Shown: positions 6,918 to 14,832 of the stretch, piece by piece
Position numbering within the stretch: position 1 is the stretch's first letter
Layout of the letters: the number at the start of each line of letters is the position of its first letter
From: CAZJHX01 sp964545715
GTDB taxonomy: Bacteria > Myxococcota_A > UBA9042 > GCA-2863065
Length of the DNA: 23,586 nucleotides
NCBI GenBank assembly: GCA_964545715.1
Contig: CAZJHX010000163.1
Coordinates: 1 to 23,586 of the forward strand
Direction of reading: 5' to 3'
The notes under the pieces: model-generated
What the model was told of the DNA's origin: nothing
Seen by the model: the letters and a program-made list of their open reading frames with translations, nothing else
The model's database searches: none
Made by a program: the position numbers and the translations under genes

Positions 6918-9221
6918 TCAGCGACGCCGGGTCACCTTTGCTTTGTTGTCCAATGCCAGCCTTTGCATGGATGCCATAGCCGACTGCATTTTGGTCGCCA
7001 TCGGTCGGTTGCGACGCATCAAATCGACCGCCTCCGCCGGATCCTCAGCCAGGTTGTAAAGCTCGAATCGATTGCCCGCCGCGCGCCACGTCAGCTTCCA
7101 ATCGCCATCGATCAGCGCCCGCATCCCGCCGCTGTGTGGACCTCTCGGGCGCTCCGCATAGATCAAGCGCTGCGGCAGCTCCAAACCGAGCATGTCCGGC
7201 CCCCAGCTGCGCCCCTGAAGCCGGTGCGGCGGCTGCACCCCGGCCAAATCCAGCATCGTCGGCACCAGATCGATCAGCCCCACCCGCTTCTGGACGCTGC
7301 GCGGCTCCAGCCCGGGCACGTGCACGATCAGCGGCACCCTCAGCTGATCTTCGTACACCGAGAACCCGTGAAAGTGCTTCTTGTGCTCGCCAAACGCCTC
7401 GCCGTGGTCGCTGGTCACGATCACCGCCGTCCGATCCGCCGCCGGATGCGCCCTCAGCGCCCGCAGAACACGCCCGACGTGGTGGTCCGTAAACGCGATC
7501 TCATGGTCGTAGCGGTCCTTGCTGCGCTTGCCCCAGCGTTTGTCGAACCCGTCATGGAAGACGTACCACTTGTGCGGATCCAGGTAGTGCAGCCACAAGA
7601 AGAAAGGCTTCTCGGACCCCTTCAGCTGGTTCAGCTGATGAATGCCCTCGTCGCTGACCATCTTGGACGTGCTGGCGTCCTCCATGGCCTTGCCCCACTT
7701 CGTGCCCACCACCTTCCACGTATCAAAGCCCTGATACAGCCCCGACCGCTTCCGCCGCTCGAAGTACCAGTGGGTCAGCACGCCGCGGGTTTCGTAGCCC
7801 GCGTCCGCCAGCATCTCGGCCACAAACACGTTCTTGTCGTCAAAGCGAATGAAGTGGCTGTTGTCCCGATACAGCTCCGTCGGATACAGCCCCGTCAGCA
7901 TCGCCGGGATCGACGCAGGCGTCATGTTGGACGGCGCGTACGCCCGCTCAAAGACCGCGCTGCGATCCGCCAGCTTCTCCAGATTGGGCGTCGTATCGCG
8001 GTCGTAGCCCATGAAGCTGCAGTGGTCCGCGCGCACCGTATCCACCGTGATCAGCACCACGTTGTACGGCCGCTTCAGCTCCGGCTTCTCGGGCTCGGGC
8101 GGCGTCTCCATCGTCACCGGTGGCGGCGTCACCGGCTGCTCGGGGGACGGCGACACCTCGATCGGCTTCTGCACCGGCGGAGGCACCGGCGCCGGCTGCG
8201 GGGTGGGCGCAGGCTCAGCGGGCGCTCCACGCAGACGCGCCTCAAACGCATCCGCATCCTCCAAAGCCACGTCCGGACCGCAGTCGTTGCCCTCGCCCGA
8301 GCCGGGAAAGGCGGTCGCGTCCGAGTCGTCGCAGTCACCATGCCCGAACAGCGCCGAGAAGCCGTCCTTATCCCGATCCGTCGCCCGCTCAGCCATCGTC
8401 AGGTACAGCCGCGCCATCCAGGCATCGCGATGCACCGCCCCATTGTCGATGCCATCGAGCGTCGCCGACCGGGCCGTCGCCGCCACCGACACGCCAAACA
8501 GCGCCGCGCACATCACTGCGAGCGCCAACACCACCGTCGGCTTGCCACGCCGCGTAAACACCTCCAGCACGGCGGTCAGGCCCAGCAGCAGCAGCAGCCC
8601 CGCATACGGCGCCAGATCCAGCGCCTCCCAGTTCTCGGCCACCGCCGTCGACCGCGCCAGCGCCGCGCCCGTCAGCCCGCCCAGCACCAGCCCCACGGAC
8701 GGCAACATCCACAGCATCGGCGAGTCACCGTGCGTCGGCCAGCGCTCCGCGGCCTTCTCAACCCAGCGCTGCAGCCAACGCACCGCGCTCAGGTGCACCG
8801 CCACCGCCAGCGCGATGCCCACAAACGTGACGCCCACCAGCACCATCGCCGCCAGCGCCTGGTTGTTCAGCGCAAAGAACCGCACGTTCACCACAAACAG
8901 CGCCGCCCCTGTCCCGGCGGCGACCAGCGGTGCGCTGAACAGGGTCGCGGCTCTATGCGTTCGATGCGCGCGCAGCGGCTCGAACAGCCATGTCCACAGC
9001 GCCGGCAGCCGGTCGACCGTCGCGCCGTTCAGGATGACGCTCGCACCTGCCAATGCCCAGCCCACGAGGATCCCGACGCCCAGATGCAGGGCCACGTACA
9101 GCAGCGCGATCGCTCCGGCATGGGAGCCCTCCGGCCCCGGCAGTGTTACCGCCAGGTCACAGGCCGCCAACACCGCGGCCGCAAGCAGCCCGGCCGCGGA
9201 CCACCGGAAAAGCGCGATCAA
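6918..9221 (-). CDS. Membrane-anchored alkaline-phosphatase-superfamily (sulfatase-like) enzyme
   Basis: This 767-residue protein begins at a TTG codon 9 bp after the beta-barrel gene. Residues 10-245 hold several membrane helices. A metal-binding motif follows (DRDKDG at 282-287, GDCDD at 295-299, with a PGSGEGNDCG tail), like the Asp-rich repeats of MopE. Next is a Pro-rich linker (330-380) and a sulfatase-type domain (386-730). Metal ligands are visible: D394 in ITVDTVRADH and the D605-H606-G607 motif. At the nucleophile position there is a threonine (T434, SNMTPAS) and no CxPxR, so formylglycine chemistry is unlikely. It probably hydrolyses or transfers a sulfate, phosphate or phosphonate ester group outside the inner membrane. 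The substrate is unknown. Confidence 0.85.
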   Translation of the reverse strand: MIALFRWSAAGLLAAAVLAACDLAVTLPGPEGSHAGAIALLYVALHLGVGILVGWALAGASVILNGATVDRLPALWTWLFEPLRAHRTHRAATLFSAPLVAAGTGAALFVVNVRFFALNNQALAAMVLVGVTFVGIALAVAVHLSAVRWLQRWVEKAAERWPTHGDSPMLWMLPSVGLVLGGLTGAALARSTAVAENWEALDLAPYAGLLLLLGLTAVLEVFTRRGKPTVVLALAVMCAALFGVSVAATARSATLDGIDNGAVHRDAWMARLYLTMAERATDRDKDGFSALFGHGDCDDSDATAFPGSGEGNDCGPDVALEDADAFEARLRGAPAEPAPTPQPAPVPPPVQKPIEVSPSPEQPVTPPPVTMETPPEPEKPELKRPYNVVLITVDTVRADHCSFMGYDRDTTPNLEKLADRSAVFERAYAPSNMTPASIPAMLTGLYPTELYRDNSHFIRFDDKNVFVAEMLADAGYETRGVLTHWYFERRKRSGLYQGFDTWKVVGTKWGKAMEDASTSKMVSDEGIHQLNQLKGSEKPFFLWLHYLDPHKWYVFHDGFDKRWGKRSKDRYDHEIAFTDHHVGRVLRALRAHPAADRTAVIVTSDHGEAFGEHKKHFHGFSVYEDQLRVPLIVHVPGLEPRSVQKRVGLIDLVPTMLDLAGVQPPHRLQGRSWGPDMLGLELPQRLIYAERPRGPHSGGMRALIDGDWKLTWRAAGNRFELYNLAEDPAEAVDLMRRNRPMATKMQSAMASMQRLALDNKAKVTRRR

Positions 9222-9230
9222 CCGCTTGTT

Positions 9231-9785
9231 CTACAGCCCGAAGTGGGCGCGGACGGCTGCGGTCAGCAGGATCTGCTCTGCGAATCTGTTGAAGTTGGGG
9301 TAGACGACGCCAATGGCCGGACCGATTCCCAACCCGCGCATGACCTTGAAGTTGAAGCCGACGTGTACGTCCAACCCCAGGTGCTGCTCTTTGTTGCTGC
9401 CGCACAGGTTGTTCCCACAAGTAGACAGCCGGCCAAAGTAGAAGCCGAGCCCCAGGCTGCCCCACCAGCGCCCAATGCCGGCGTCGCCCGAGTACAGCGC
9501 CCGAGCGGAGATCCCCGTGAAGTCACCGACGTGATCGAAGCTGCCCACGGTCTTGCCGAACGTCGTGTCGTACGTGATGTGCGGGCCCACCGAGAGATCG
9601 CGCCACACCTTGAAATAGACGCCGCCCTCCAAATGGATCCCGGGGCTGAGGATCTCGCTCAGCTCCGAGCTCACCGGCAGCACCGTCCCGGCGCCAACCG
9701 CGTAGCCCAGTCCCATCTCCGCCTGTGCGGGCGCCGCCGTCAGCATCGCCGCCGTCACGATCACGCTCAAAGAGAGCCTATTCAT
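9231..9785 (-). CDS. Small outer-membrane beta-barrel protein
   Basis: This 184-residue protein has a signal peptide (residues 1-22, ending AAPAQA). The mature part is an alternating pattern of hydrophobic and glycine-rich strands (GLGYAVGAG, LEGGVYFKV, WGSLGLGFYFG, LDVHVGFNFKV) and ends in an aromatic/leucine residue pair (HFGL), as small eight-strand barrels do. Two cysteines at STCGNNLC lie in a predicted loop and could form a disulfide. A GGGGGA stretch lies 8 nt upstream of the ATG. The membrane enzyme gene starts 9 bp downstream, so the two are probably one transcript. No specific channel or adhesin family is recognised. Confidence 0.75.
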   Translation of the reverse strand: MNRLSLSVIVTAAMLTAAPAQAEMGLGYAVGAGTVLPVSSELSEILSPGIHLEGGVYFKVWRDLSVGPHITYDTTFGKTVGSFDHVGDFTGISARALYSGDAGIGRWWGSLGLGFYFGRLSTCGNNLCGSNKEQHLGLDVHVGFNFKVMRGLGIGPAIGVVYPNFNRFAEQILLTAAVRAHFGL

Positions 9786-9835
9786 GTGTGATTCCCCCGT
9801 GTCTGCTGGGTCGAACCGTAGCAGACCAACGCGCC

Positions 9836-10399
9836 TCAGGCCACGATCTGCGCCCGGATCTCGGCCGCCTTGGCGTCACCCAGCAATGCTGCGACGCACG
9901 CCAGGCCAAACTCCACAGCAGTCCCCGGTCCACGACTGGTGATCACCGGCCCCGACACCACGACCGCTTCTTCGCGATAGTCGGCAAAACTCTCCAGGTC
10001 GGCGCGACAGCCCGGGTGCCCCGTCAACGGCGTGCTCAGGTCCAAACCCGCCGCCGCCAGTGCCCGCGGCGCGGCGCAGATCGCCGCCGTCAAACGCCCA
10101 CTCTCCAGCCGGCTGCGCAGCAGGGCCATCAGCTCGTCGCTGCCCTCGACCGCCGCGACCCCACCCAGCCCGCCGGGCAGCAGCACCAGGTCAAACTCAT
10201 CACCCCACTCGGCCAGCGCGTCCGCCAGGTCGATGTCCGCCATCACGCGGATGCGGTTTCGACCCACGATCGGGTTGGCCGCGCCCACACTAGCGGTCAC
10301 GACCTGGCAGCCGGCGCGTCGCAGTACGTCCACGGACGCGATGGCCTCCAGCTCCTCAAAACCTGTACCCAACGGCACCAGCACTCTCGGCTTGCTCAT
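9836..10399 (-). CDS. DJ-1/PfpI family protein
   Basis: This 187-residue protein has the complete DJ-1/YajL pattern: an N-terminal strand followed by GFEELEA with the conserved Glu16, LLPGG at 73-77, the nucleophile-elbow cysteine C108 in AAICAAP, HPG at 128-130 and SRGPGTAVEF near the end. Family members act as redox-sensitive chaperones or glyoxalase/deglycase-like enzymes in the cytoplasm; the exact activity is disputed and cannot be read from sequence. A strong AAGGAG ribosome-binding site lies 5 nt before the start. The gene follows the GT-C-like gene by 12 bp, so co-transcription is likely, though a shared function is not evident. Confidence 0.9.
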   Translation of the reverse strand: MSKPRVLVPLGTGFEELEAIASVDVLRRAGCQVVTASVGAANPIVGRNRIRVMADIDLADALAEWGDEFDLVLLPGGLGGVAAVEGSDELMALLRSRLESGRLTAAICAAPRALAAAGLDLSTPLTGHPGCRADLESFADYREEAVVVSGPVITSRGPGTAVEFGLACVAALLGDAKAAEIRAQIVA

Positions 10400-10404
10400 A
10401 GCGG

Positions 10405-10410
10405 CTCCTT
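10405..10410 (-). promoter_or_regulatory. Ribosome-binding site of the DJ-1 gene
   Basis: AAGGAG on the minus strand lies 5 nt upstream of the ATG at 10399. It is the best Shine-Dalgarno match I found among the minus-strand genes and supports that start. Confidence 0.7.
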
Positions 10411-10411
10411 C

Positions 10412-12418
10412 TTACTCTCGATCGATGATAGCGGCCCCCAGCAGCTGGATCTCAGCGGGAGCGTCATACGGCACAAAACCGACTTTCAGCGCGTTGTCCG
10501 CGCGGCGCCACACCGGGTCGAACCACAGCGGAACGTCGACGTGGTGCTCCTGCCCGTCCAGCTCAAGCTGCACGACCACAAACGTGTCGTCCTGCGGCAC
10601 GCCGTTGGCCACCCAATGCAGCTCGGCGTAGCCAAACGCGTGGCGCGAATAGCGGCGATCGATGTCCCCTCGCGTGCCGCGATACGTCAGCCGCAAGCCC
10701 CAGACGTCGGGCGTGGACAAGTGCACCTCGTGGCTGATCATCAGCGGCCGGTGCGGGTATCCCCCCGGCCGATCCAGCCGATTGGCCACCCGGCAGCTCA
10801 GCGCGCCCTCTTCCGGCTCGCACGCGCCCTGAATGATCGACTCTCCCATGGTCCACCGCGCCTCCAGCGGCCGGACAGCGCCGGGCGCAACGTCCCGCGA
10901 CGGCAGCTCCACCTCGGTGAGCTTGTGTCCCCCGGCCGGCCCCCGATGGCTGAGCAGAAAGACCCGATCACCCCGCTGCGGCTCGAGCACGCCGGGACCG
11001 AACGGCTCGGGCGCCACCCGCACGTAGTAGTCCTTGAAGTCGAGCCCAAACGGCAGCTCCGTATTGCGCTGCAGCGACCGCCAGCTGCCGCGCTGTACAA
11101 AGTGGAACGCAGCGCGCTTCTTCTCGCCCAGCCAGCGCGACATCAACACCCGGAACGGGCCCTCTTCATACGTATTGGCCAGCACGAAGACGTTTGCGCC
11201 CTCCTCGATGTCCGCCGCCGTCAGCGTATCCACCACCACTTTCGCGGCGGGGTCGACCTGCGTGAGCACCAACACCCCTTGCCCGGCGACCACCAGGCTG
11301 CCGGCAGCGAGCGCGCCCGCGATCCCGCGCACGACCGCGTTTGGTTTGTCTGTCAGGCCAAAGAGCGCCAGCGCCACGGCCGGGGCCGCCATCAACAGCG
11401 GCAGGTACAGGTAGCGCTGGTGCATGAGGATGTCGTCCAGCGACATTGCGGCGCCCTCTTCGCGCATCACCAGCACCGGAATCAGCAGCATCCAGCCGCT
11501 GATCACGCACAGCCACAGCGCCGGGGCTCGGAGCGGCGCGCGGCGAAGACCCAGACCGATCGCCAGCGCGCCCGCCGTGATGCCCGCCAGCGGTGCCGCG
11601 CCCCAGGACACCAGCGGCCGGAGGACGGCGCCCAGGCCCGCAAACAGTGCGGTCGGCCCGACGGCGAAGAGCGGGCCCGCCTCCACTGCGACGGTGCGCG
11701 CGGGCAACCCAGCGGCGTCGATGCTGCCCGCCATGCGGATCTGCAGCAGCCTGAGCGCGACGATGACACCGGCGACCGCTGCGTATGGCCACAGGCGCTT
11801 CACGGCCGCAGCCATGCCTTCCGCGCGCTCAAACAGCAGGACGTACAGGGCCAGGATCGGGCCCATGAAGGCGCCGGTCTCCTTGCTCATCATGGCGCCG
11901 GCCAGCAGCGCCAGCCCCCAGCGCGTACGGCGGTCGATGAACATGATCAGCGAGCCCAGCATAAAGGCGCCGGCAAAGATGTCGTACGTACCGCCGACCC
12001 ACGAGACCACGTGCGGATGCAGGGGCGACAGGCCGAAGAGCAGGCCGGCCAGCAGCGCGCCCTCCCGCGGCAGCCCAAGCCGGCGGGACGCGACGACCAG
12101 CAGCACGGCGTTCAGCGCGTGCAGGAGAATGGACGGCAGGTGCCAGGCCGGCATCCACAGGTCGAACAGCGCGTAGCGGACGATCCAGCTCAGGCTGCCG
12201 AGCAGCCGCATGAGGTTCTGGTGGACCAGGTAGCTGCCGCCCTCGACCCAGGCGCTACCCTGCCCGGCCAGGACGCGCTCGGCCTCCAGCACGTAGTTCC
12301 AGGCGTCGTCGTTGTCGAGGTAGTTGTAGACCGGCGCAAAGTGCAGCAGCGCCGTGATGCCGAACACGGTAAGCAGCGCATTGCGCCAGTGTTTCTCGAG
12401 AGGGGACGGGTCTGCCAC
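10412..12418 (-). CDS. Polytopic membrane protein, GT-C glycosyltransferase-like (TMTC/PMT-like)
   Basis: This 668-residue protein starts at GTG. An N-terminal helix is followed by an acidic loop (YLDNDDAWNYV, residues 33-43). Further helices follow, with SPLHPHVVSWVGGTYDI at 131-147 and SKETG at 179-183. These match the GT-C architecture of TMTC-like and related lipid-phospho-sugar-dependent transferases, in which the first loop carries catalytic acids. About ten helices extend to residue 400. The remaining 260 residues are a soluble, probably periplasmic beta-rich domain. The expected role is transfer of a sugar from a polyprenyl-phosphate donor to a protein or glycan outside the membrane. 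Neither donor nor acceptor can be told from the sequence. Confidence 0.65.
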   Translation of the reverse strand: MADPSPLEKHWRNALLTVFGITALLHFAPVYNYLDNDDAWNYVLEAERVLAGQGSAWVEGGSYLVHQNLMRLLGSLSWIVRYALFDLWMPAWHLPSILLHALNAVLLVVASRRLGLPREGALLAGLLFGLSPLHPHVVSWVGGTYDIFAGAFMLGSLIMFIDRRTRWGLALLAGAMMSKETGAFMGPILALYVLLFERAEGMAAAVKRLWPYAAVAGVIVALRLLQIRMAGSIDAAGLPARTVAVEAGPLFAVGPTALFAGLGAVLRPLVSWGAAPLAGITAGALAIGLGLRRAPLRAPALWLCVISGWMLLIPVLVMREEGAAMSLDDILMHQRYLYLPLLMAAPAVALALFGLTDKPNAVVRGIAGALAAGSLVVAGQGVLVLTQVDPAAKVVVDTLTAADIEEGANVFVLANTYEEGPFRVLMSRWLGEKKRAAFHFVQRGSWRSLQRNTELPFGLDFKDYYVRVAPEPFGPGVLEPQRGDRVFLLSHRGPAGGHKLTEVELPSRDVAPGAVRPLEARWTMGESIIQGACEPEEGALSCRVANRLDRPGGYPHRPLMISHEVHLSTPDVWGLRLTYRGTRGDIDRRYSRHAFGYAELHWVANGVPQDDTFVVVQLELDGQEHHVDVPLWFDPVWRRADNALKVGFVPYDAPAEIQLLGAAIIDRE

Positions 12419-12461
12419 GCGGGCAGCACTGTACTAGAACAGGGGCCACCTGTGGAGGCTA

Positions 12462-12516
12462 CGACCGCAGGAGCGGTCGCGAGGGCCCCCCGTGGGGGCC
12501 AGCGGCAGGATGCCGC
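12462..12516. repeat. Cluster of three tandem perfect hairpins between genes
   Basis: Three back-to-back inverted repeats fill most of this gap. They are CGACCGC/GCGGTCG (12462-12479, loop AGGA), GGCCCCC/GGGGGCC (12484-12500, loop CGT) and GCGGCA/TGCCGC (12502-12516, loop GGA). All stems are perfect. The cluster lies downstream of the Cys-rich lipoprotein gene and upstream of the GT-C-like gene. It has no U-tract, so it could act as a transcription-attenuating or mRNA-stabilising element, or be a copy of a dispersed palindromic repeat. Confidence 0.6.
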
Positions 12517-12535
12517 GGGGGGTAACGTGCACCAA

Positions 12536-13300
12536 CTAGAATGGAAGAAGATTCCCCAAACCACCGCACATTTCGGCCAGCTCCAGCAATGCGGGGAGGG
12601 CGCCCGCAATGTCGCCACCGCCGCCACCACCGCCGCCGCCGCCGGCCAGGCCGCCGAAGAGCTGCAGCACCGCGCCGAGCTTCTCGCCGAAGGTGGCGAG
12701 GTATTCGGGGTCACACTGGAAGTTCTCGATGCAGCCGGTCATCAGCTTGGTGATGATGTCGCCCAGGTTGCCGGCCAGCGGGATCTCGACGCCCGGCAGC
12801 GCCTGGCCCAGCAGATCGCTCACCTGCTCGCAGCTTTGGATCAGCATGGGGCTGATCGAGTCGAACAGCGACGGACAGAAGCCGCCCAGCAGCTGCAGGA
12901 CAGGTTGCTCGGCGCCGCACTCTTCCACCTTGTTGCAGATGGCCGGGAAGGCCTCGAGACAGCCCTCCACGCCCGGGTCGTCGTGGTCGGTCCAGTCGGG
13001 ATCGTAGTCGTCGGACGGGTCCTCCACCGGATCTTCCGGGTCGTCTACGGGGTCTTCGACCGGGTCCTCGACGGGATCGTCGACCGGGTCCTCGACGGGA
13101 TCGTCGTTCGGATCCTCGACACCGGGATCGGCCAGCGGATCGTCCGCGGGCGTCGCCGCCGGGTCGACCGGATCGGCCTCGCCTGCAGCAGACGGGTCCT
13201 CGTCGATTGGGGTGAAAGTGACGTCCGCAACGGCCGCGGTGTAGTCGCCACCGCACGCCATGAGGGAAAAAGAGAGAAACAGGGGGAGCATCAATCGCAT
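12536..13300 (-). CDS. Cys-rich lipoprotein with Asp/Pro repeat linker
   Basis: This 254-residue protein has a lipoprotein signal (LFLSFSLMAC, lipidated Cys16). Residues 30-110 form an acidic linker built of DPVEDP/DPVDDP units. The C-terminal domain holds eight cysteines (C114, C122, C128, C142, C157, C190, C196, C245), likely disulfide-paired, followed by a run of ten glycines (220-229) and a short hydrophobic helix. The start at 13300 is chosen because a TGAGGA site lies 8 nt upstream; the ATG at 13309 has no such site, and the much longer upstream frame reads as Arg-rich junk. The function is unknown. The composition is typical of surface lipoproteins in Myxococcota-like bacteria. Confidence 0.75.
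   Translation of the reverse strand: MRLMLPLFLSFSLMACGGDYTAAVADVTFTPIDEDPSAAGEADPVDPAATPADDPLADPGVEDPNDDPVEDPVDDPVEDPVEDPVDDPEDPVEDPSDDYDPDWTDHDDPGVEGCLEAFPAICNKVEECGAEQPVLQLLGGFCPSLFDSISPMLIQSCEQVSDLLGQALPGVEIPLAGNLGDIITKLMTGCIENFQCDPEYLATFGEKLGAVLQLFGGLAGGGGGGGGGGDIAGALPALLELAEMCGGLGNLLPF
13057..13104. repeat. Exact tandem duplication of a 24-bp unit
   Basis: Positions 13057-13080 are repeated exactly at 13081-13104. The unit encodes eight residues of the acidic linker (DPVEDPVD type) in the lipoprotein. More diverged copies flank it, so the linker probably grows and shrinks by repeat slippage. Confidence 0.85.
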
Positions 13301-13403
13301 GAACAACATCCTCAGCAGCAGGCTCGATGTTAGGCGATTGCGGCCCTGCTGAACAAGCGTAAAACTTGCGGGATCATTGAGGGTCCAATATCGTCGGTCG
13401 GTG
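13301..13403. promoter_or_regulatory. Divergent intergenic region between lipoprotein and LysM-endopeptidase genes
   Basis: About 100 bp separates two divergently transcribed genes and must hold both promoters. It contains the lipoprotein ribosome-binding site (TGAGGA, 13309-13314). Weak candidates are TTGTTC/TAACAT with 18-nt spacing on the minus strand and TTGCGG/TAAAAC with 16-nt spacing on the plus strand. Neither is strong enough to call alone. Confidence 0.35.
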
Positions 13404-14675
13404 ATGGTCCGCACCCTCGCAGCCTTTGTCGTCGCAGCGCTGTTGGCGTGGCCGGCAGCGGTCGACGCCAAACCGCCCGCCGGCTGGCTGAAGTACACTG
13501 TGAAGAAGGGCGACACCCTCTCGCGCATCGCCAAACGCAACAAGACTTCCGTGAAAGACCTGCGCCGGATCAACCGGCTCAAGACATCCCGCCTGCGCAT
13601 CGGGCAGGTGTTGAAGGTCAAGCGCGGCACCCGCCGCCAGCTGCGTCGTCAAGCTGCGGCCGAGCGTCGCCAGACCACGCGCAAGCGGACCCGGGCGCGC
13701 CGCAACATCGGGCCGTGGGTCACGTACAAGGTCAAGCGCGGCGACTATCTGTGGCGCATCGCGGACCGCTTCGACGTGACGATCGCGGACCTGGTCCGAG
13801 CCAACAAGATGGGCAAGCGGCGCCGCCTGATGCCGGGCCAGACGCTGCTGGTCAAGCGCAAGGGCAGCCACATGCTGAAGGGCGGCGTGGTCCTGCCCAG
13901 AGGCAGCAAGGAAAAAGGCTACGTGCGGATGCGGCCCAAGCGATCGTGGGGTACGCCCGGCACGATTCGCCTGCTGCAGGAGGTCTACGCCGACTTCACG
14001 CGCCTGCACCCCACGTCGGTGCCGGGGATGGTTGCGGATCTGAGCCGCGAGGGCGGCGGTCACCTGCGCCCGCACAAGTCGCATCAGCGGGGCACGGACA
14101 TCGACTTGAGCTACTACAAGGTCAACAACGAGCCCATGCGCGGCCTCGAGGTCGTCACGCCCGAGTCCATGGACGTGGTCAAGACCTGGGACCTGATTCG
14201 CCTGTTCCTGAACACAGGTCACGTCTCAGCGATCTTCATGGACTACAAGCTGCAAGGCGCACTGCACGCGCATCTGGTCGCGCTGGGATACAAAGAGAAG
14301 CTGCTGCGGCGCATCATCCAGTATCCTCGCAAGGGCCAGCGCAAGGGCATCCTTCGCGACTCTCCCGGTCATCACCACCATCTGCACGTGCGCTTCGACT
14401 GCCTGAAGGCCTCCGACAAGTGCGCACGGCCGCGCGTCGTGATGGTGCCTGAGCCGCCGAACAACCTGCTGGCCGCGGTGGACCAGGTGGTGGCCGAGCC
14501 GCTGGTCGCACCCGCGCCAAAAGTCGTGGCGCCTGAGCCTGTCGTCGTGGACGCGCCCCCCCCCCCCACCCAACCCCCCCCCCCACGGCGCCGACCAAGC
14601 CGGCGGCCCCTCCAATCGCGATCGCCCCGCGCCCCGCCGAGCGTGCGCCGGTGCGGTCTGAGGCCCGTGCGCTGA
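13404..14675 (+). CDS. Secreted LysM-MepA murein endopeptidase (peptidase M74), probably frameshifted near the C-terminus
   Basis: As read, this is a 423-residue protein with a signal peptide (1-22, ending AVDA). Two LysM peptidoglycan-binding repeats follow (about 29-73 and 106-151). A penicillin-insensitive murein endopeptidase domain comes next (about 165-340). The zinc motifs are complete: H227 and D234 in SHQRGTDID, and H326 and H328 in HHHHLHVR, matching H113, D120, H209 and H211 of E. coli MepA. The enzyme cleaves D-Ala-mDAP cross-links in the periplasm. The ATG at 13404 gives a clean signal peptide; a TTG at 13377 is less likely. After residue 384 the frame crosses 12-C and 11-C runs and turns into an Arg-rich tail, unlike the Pro/Ala linker before it. 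Confidence 0.85.
   Translation: MVRTLAAFVVAALLAWPAAVDAKPPAGWLKYTVKKGDTLSRIAKRNKTSVKDLRRINRLKTSRLRIGQVLKVKRGTRRQLRRQAAAERRQTTRKRTRARRNIGPWVTYKVKRGDYLWRIADRFDVTIADLVRANKMGKRRRLMPGQTLLVKRKGSHMLKGGVVLPRGSKEKGYVRMRPKRSWGTPGTIRLLQEVYADFTRLHPTSVPGMVADLSREGGGHLRPHKSHQRGTDIDLSYYKVNNEPMRGLEVVTPESMDVVKTWDLIRLFLNTGHVSAIFMDYKLQGALHAHLVALGYKEKLLRRIIQYPRKGQRKGILRDSPGHHHHLHVRFDCLKASDKCARPRVVMVPEPPNNLLAAVDQVVAEPLVAPAPKVVAPEPVVVDAPPPPTQPPPPRRRPSRRPLQSRSPRAPPSVRRCGLRPVR
14556..14584 (+). repeat. Paired poly-C tracts (12 C and 11 C)
   Basis: Twelve consecutive C residues (14556-14567) are followed by ACCCAA and eleven more (14574-14584). They encode the Pro-rich linker of the LysM endopeptidase. Such runs are prone both to slippage in the cell and to sequencing or assembly errors. 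Confidence 0.95.
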
Positions 14676-14824
14676 CCGAGCGCGTCCTCAGCGAGTGGCG
14701 CCGCAGCGCGCTGCGTGGTCCCCCGAGAGCATGGGCCGGACAACACCACGGCCTGATGCCCGCACAGCCGCGCCGCAGTGAGCGCCCGGTTCGCATGACC
14801 CGCCTGGGCGCGACCAGCTTCTAG
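14585..14824 (+). other. Probable true C-terminus of the LysM endopeptidase in the shifted frame
   Basis: Adding one C (or removing two) in the poly-C tracts moves translation into a frame open from 14585 to the TAG at 14822-14824. It reads PTAPTKPAAPPIAIAPRPAE and then a helical segment with TERVLSEWRR, ending in TSF. This continues the Pro/Ala linker style of the protein. The Arg-rich tail in the unshifted frame is typical of out-of-frame reading in high-GC DNA. The extension ends 8 bp before the convergent gene, filling the otherwise empty gap. Confidence 0.65.
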
Positions 14825-14832
14825 AACGTCTT

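Noticed and set aside
9725..13333. A very long open frame (about 1200 codons) on the plus strand, antisense to four minus-strand genes; similar long antisense frames at 2317-4323, 4655-6859 and 6903-9791.
   Set aside because: They are rich in Arg, His and Gln, have no recognisable domains and lie opposite clear genes. High GC at third codon positions removes stop codons from the opposite strand.
13377..13403. A TTG start for the LysM endopeptidase.
   Set aside because: It adds nine residues before a signal peptide that already starts well at the ATG at 13404.
13301..13630. An extended start for the Cys-rich lipoprotein at 13630.
   Set aside because: It would overlap the divergent endopeptidase gene and bury the lipoprotein signal. 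The ATG at 13300 has a TGAGGA site and a clean lipobox.
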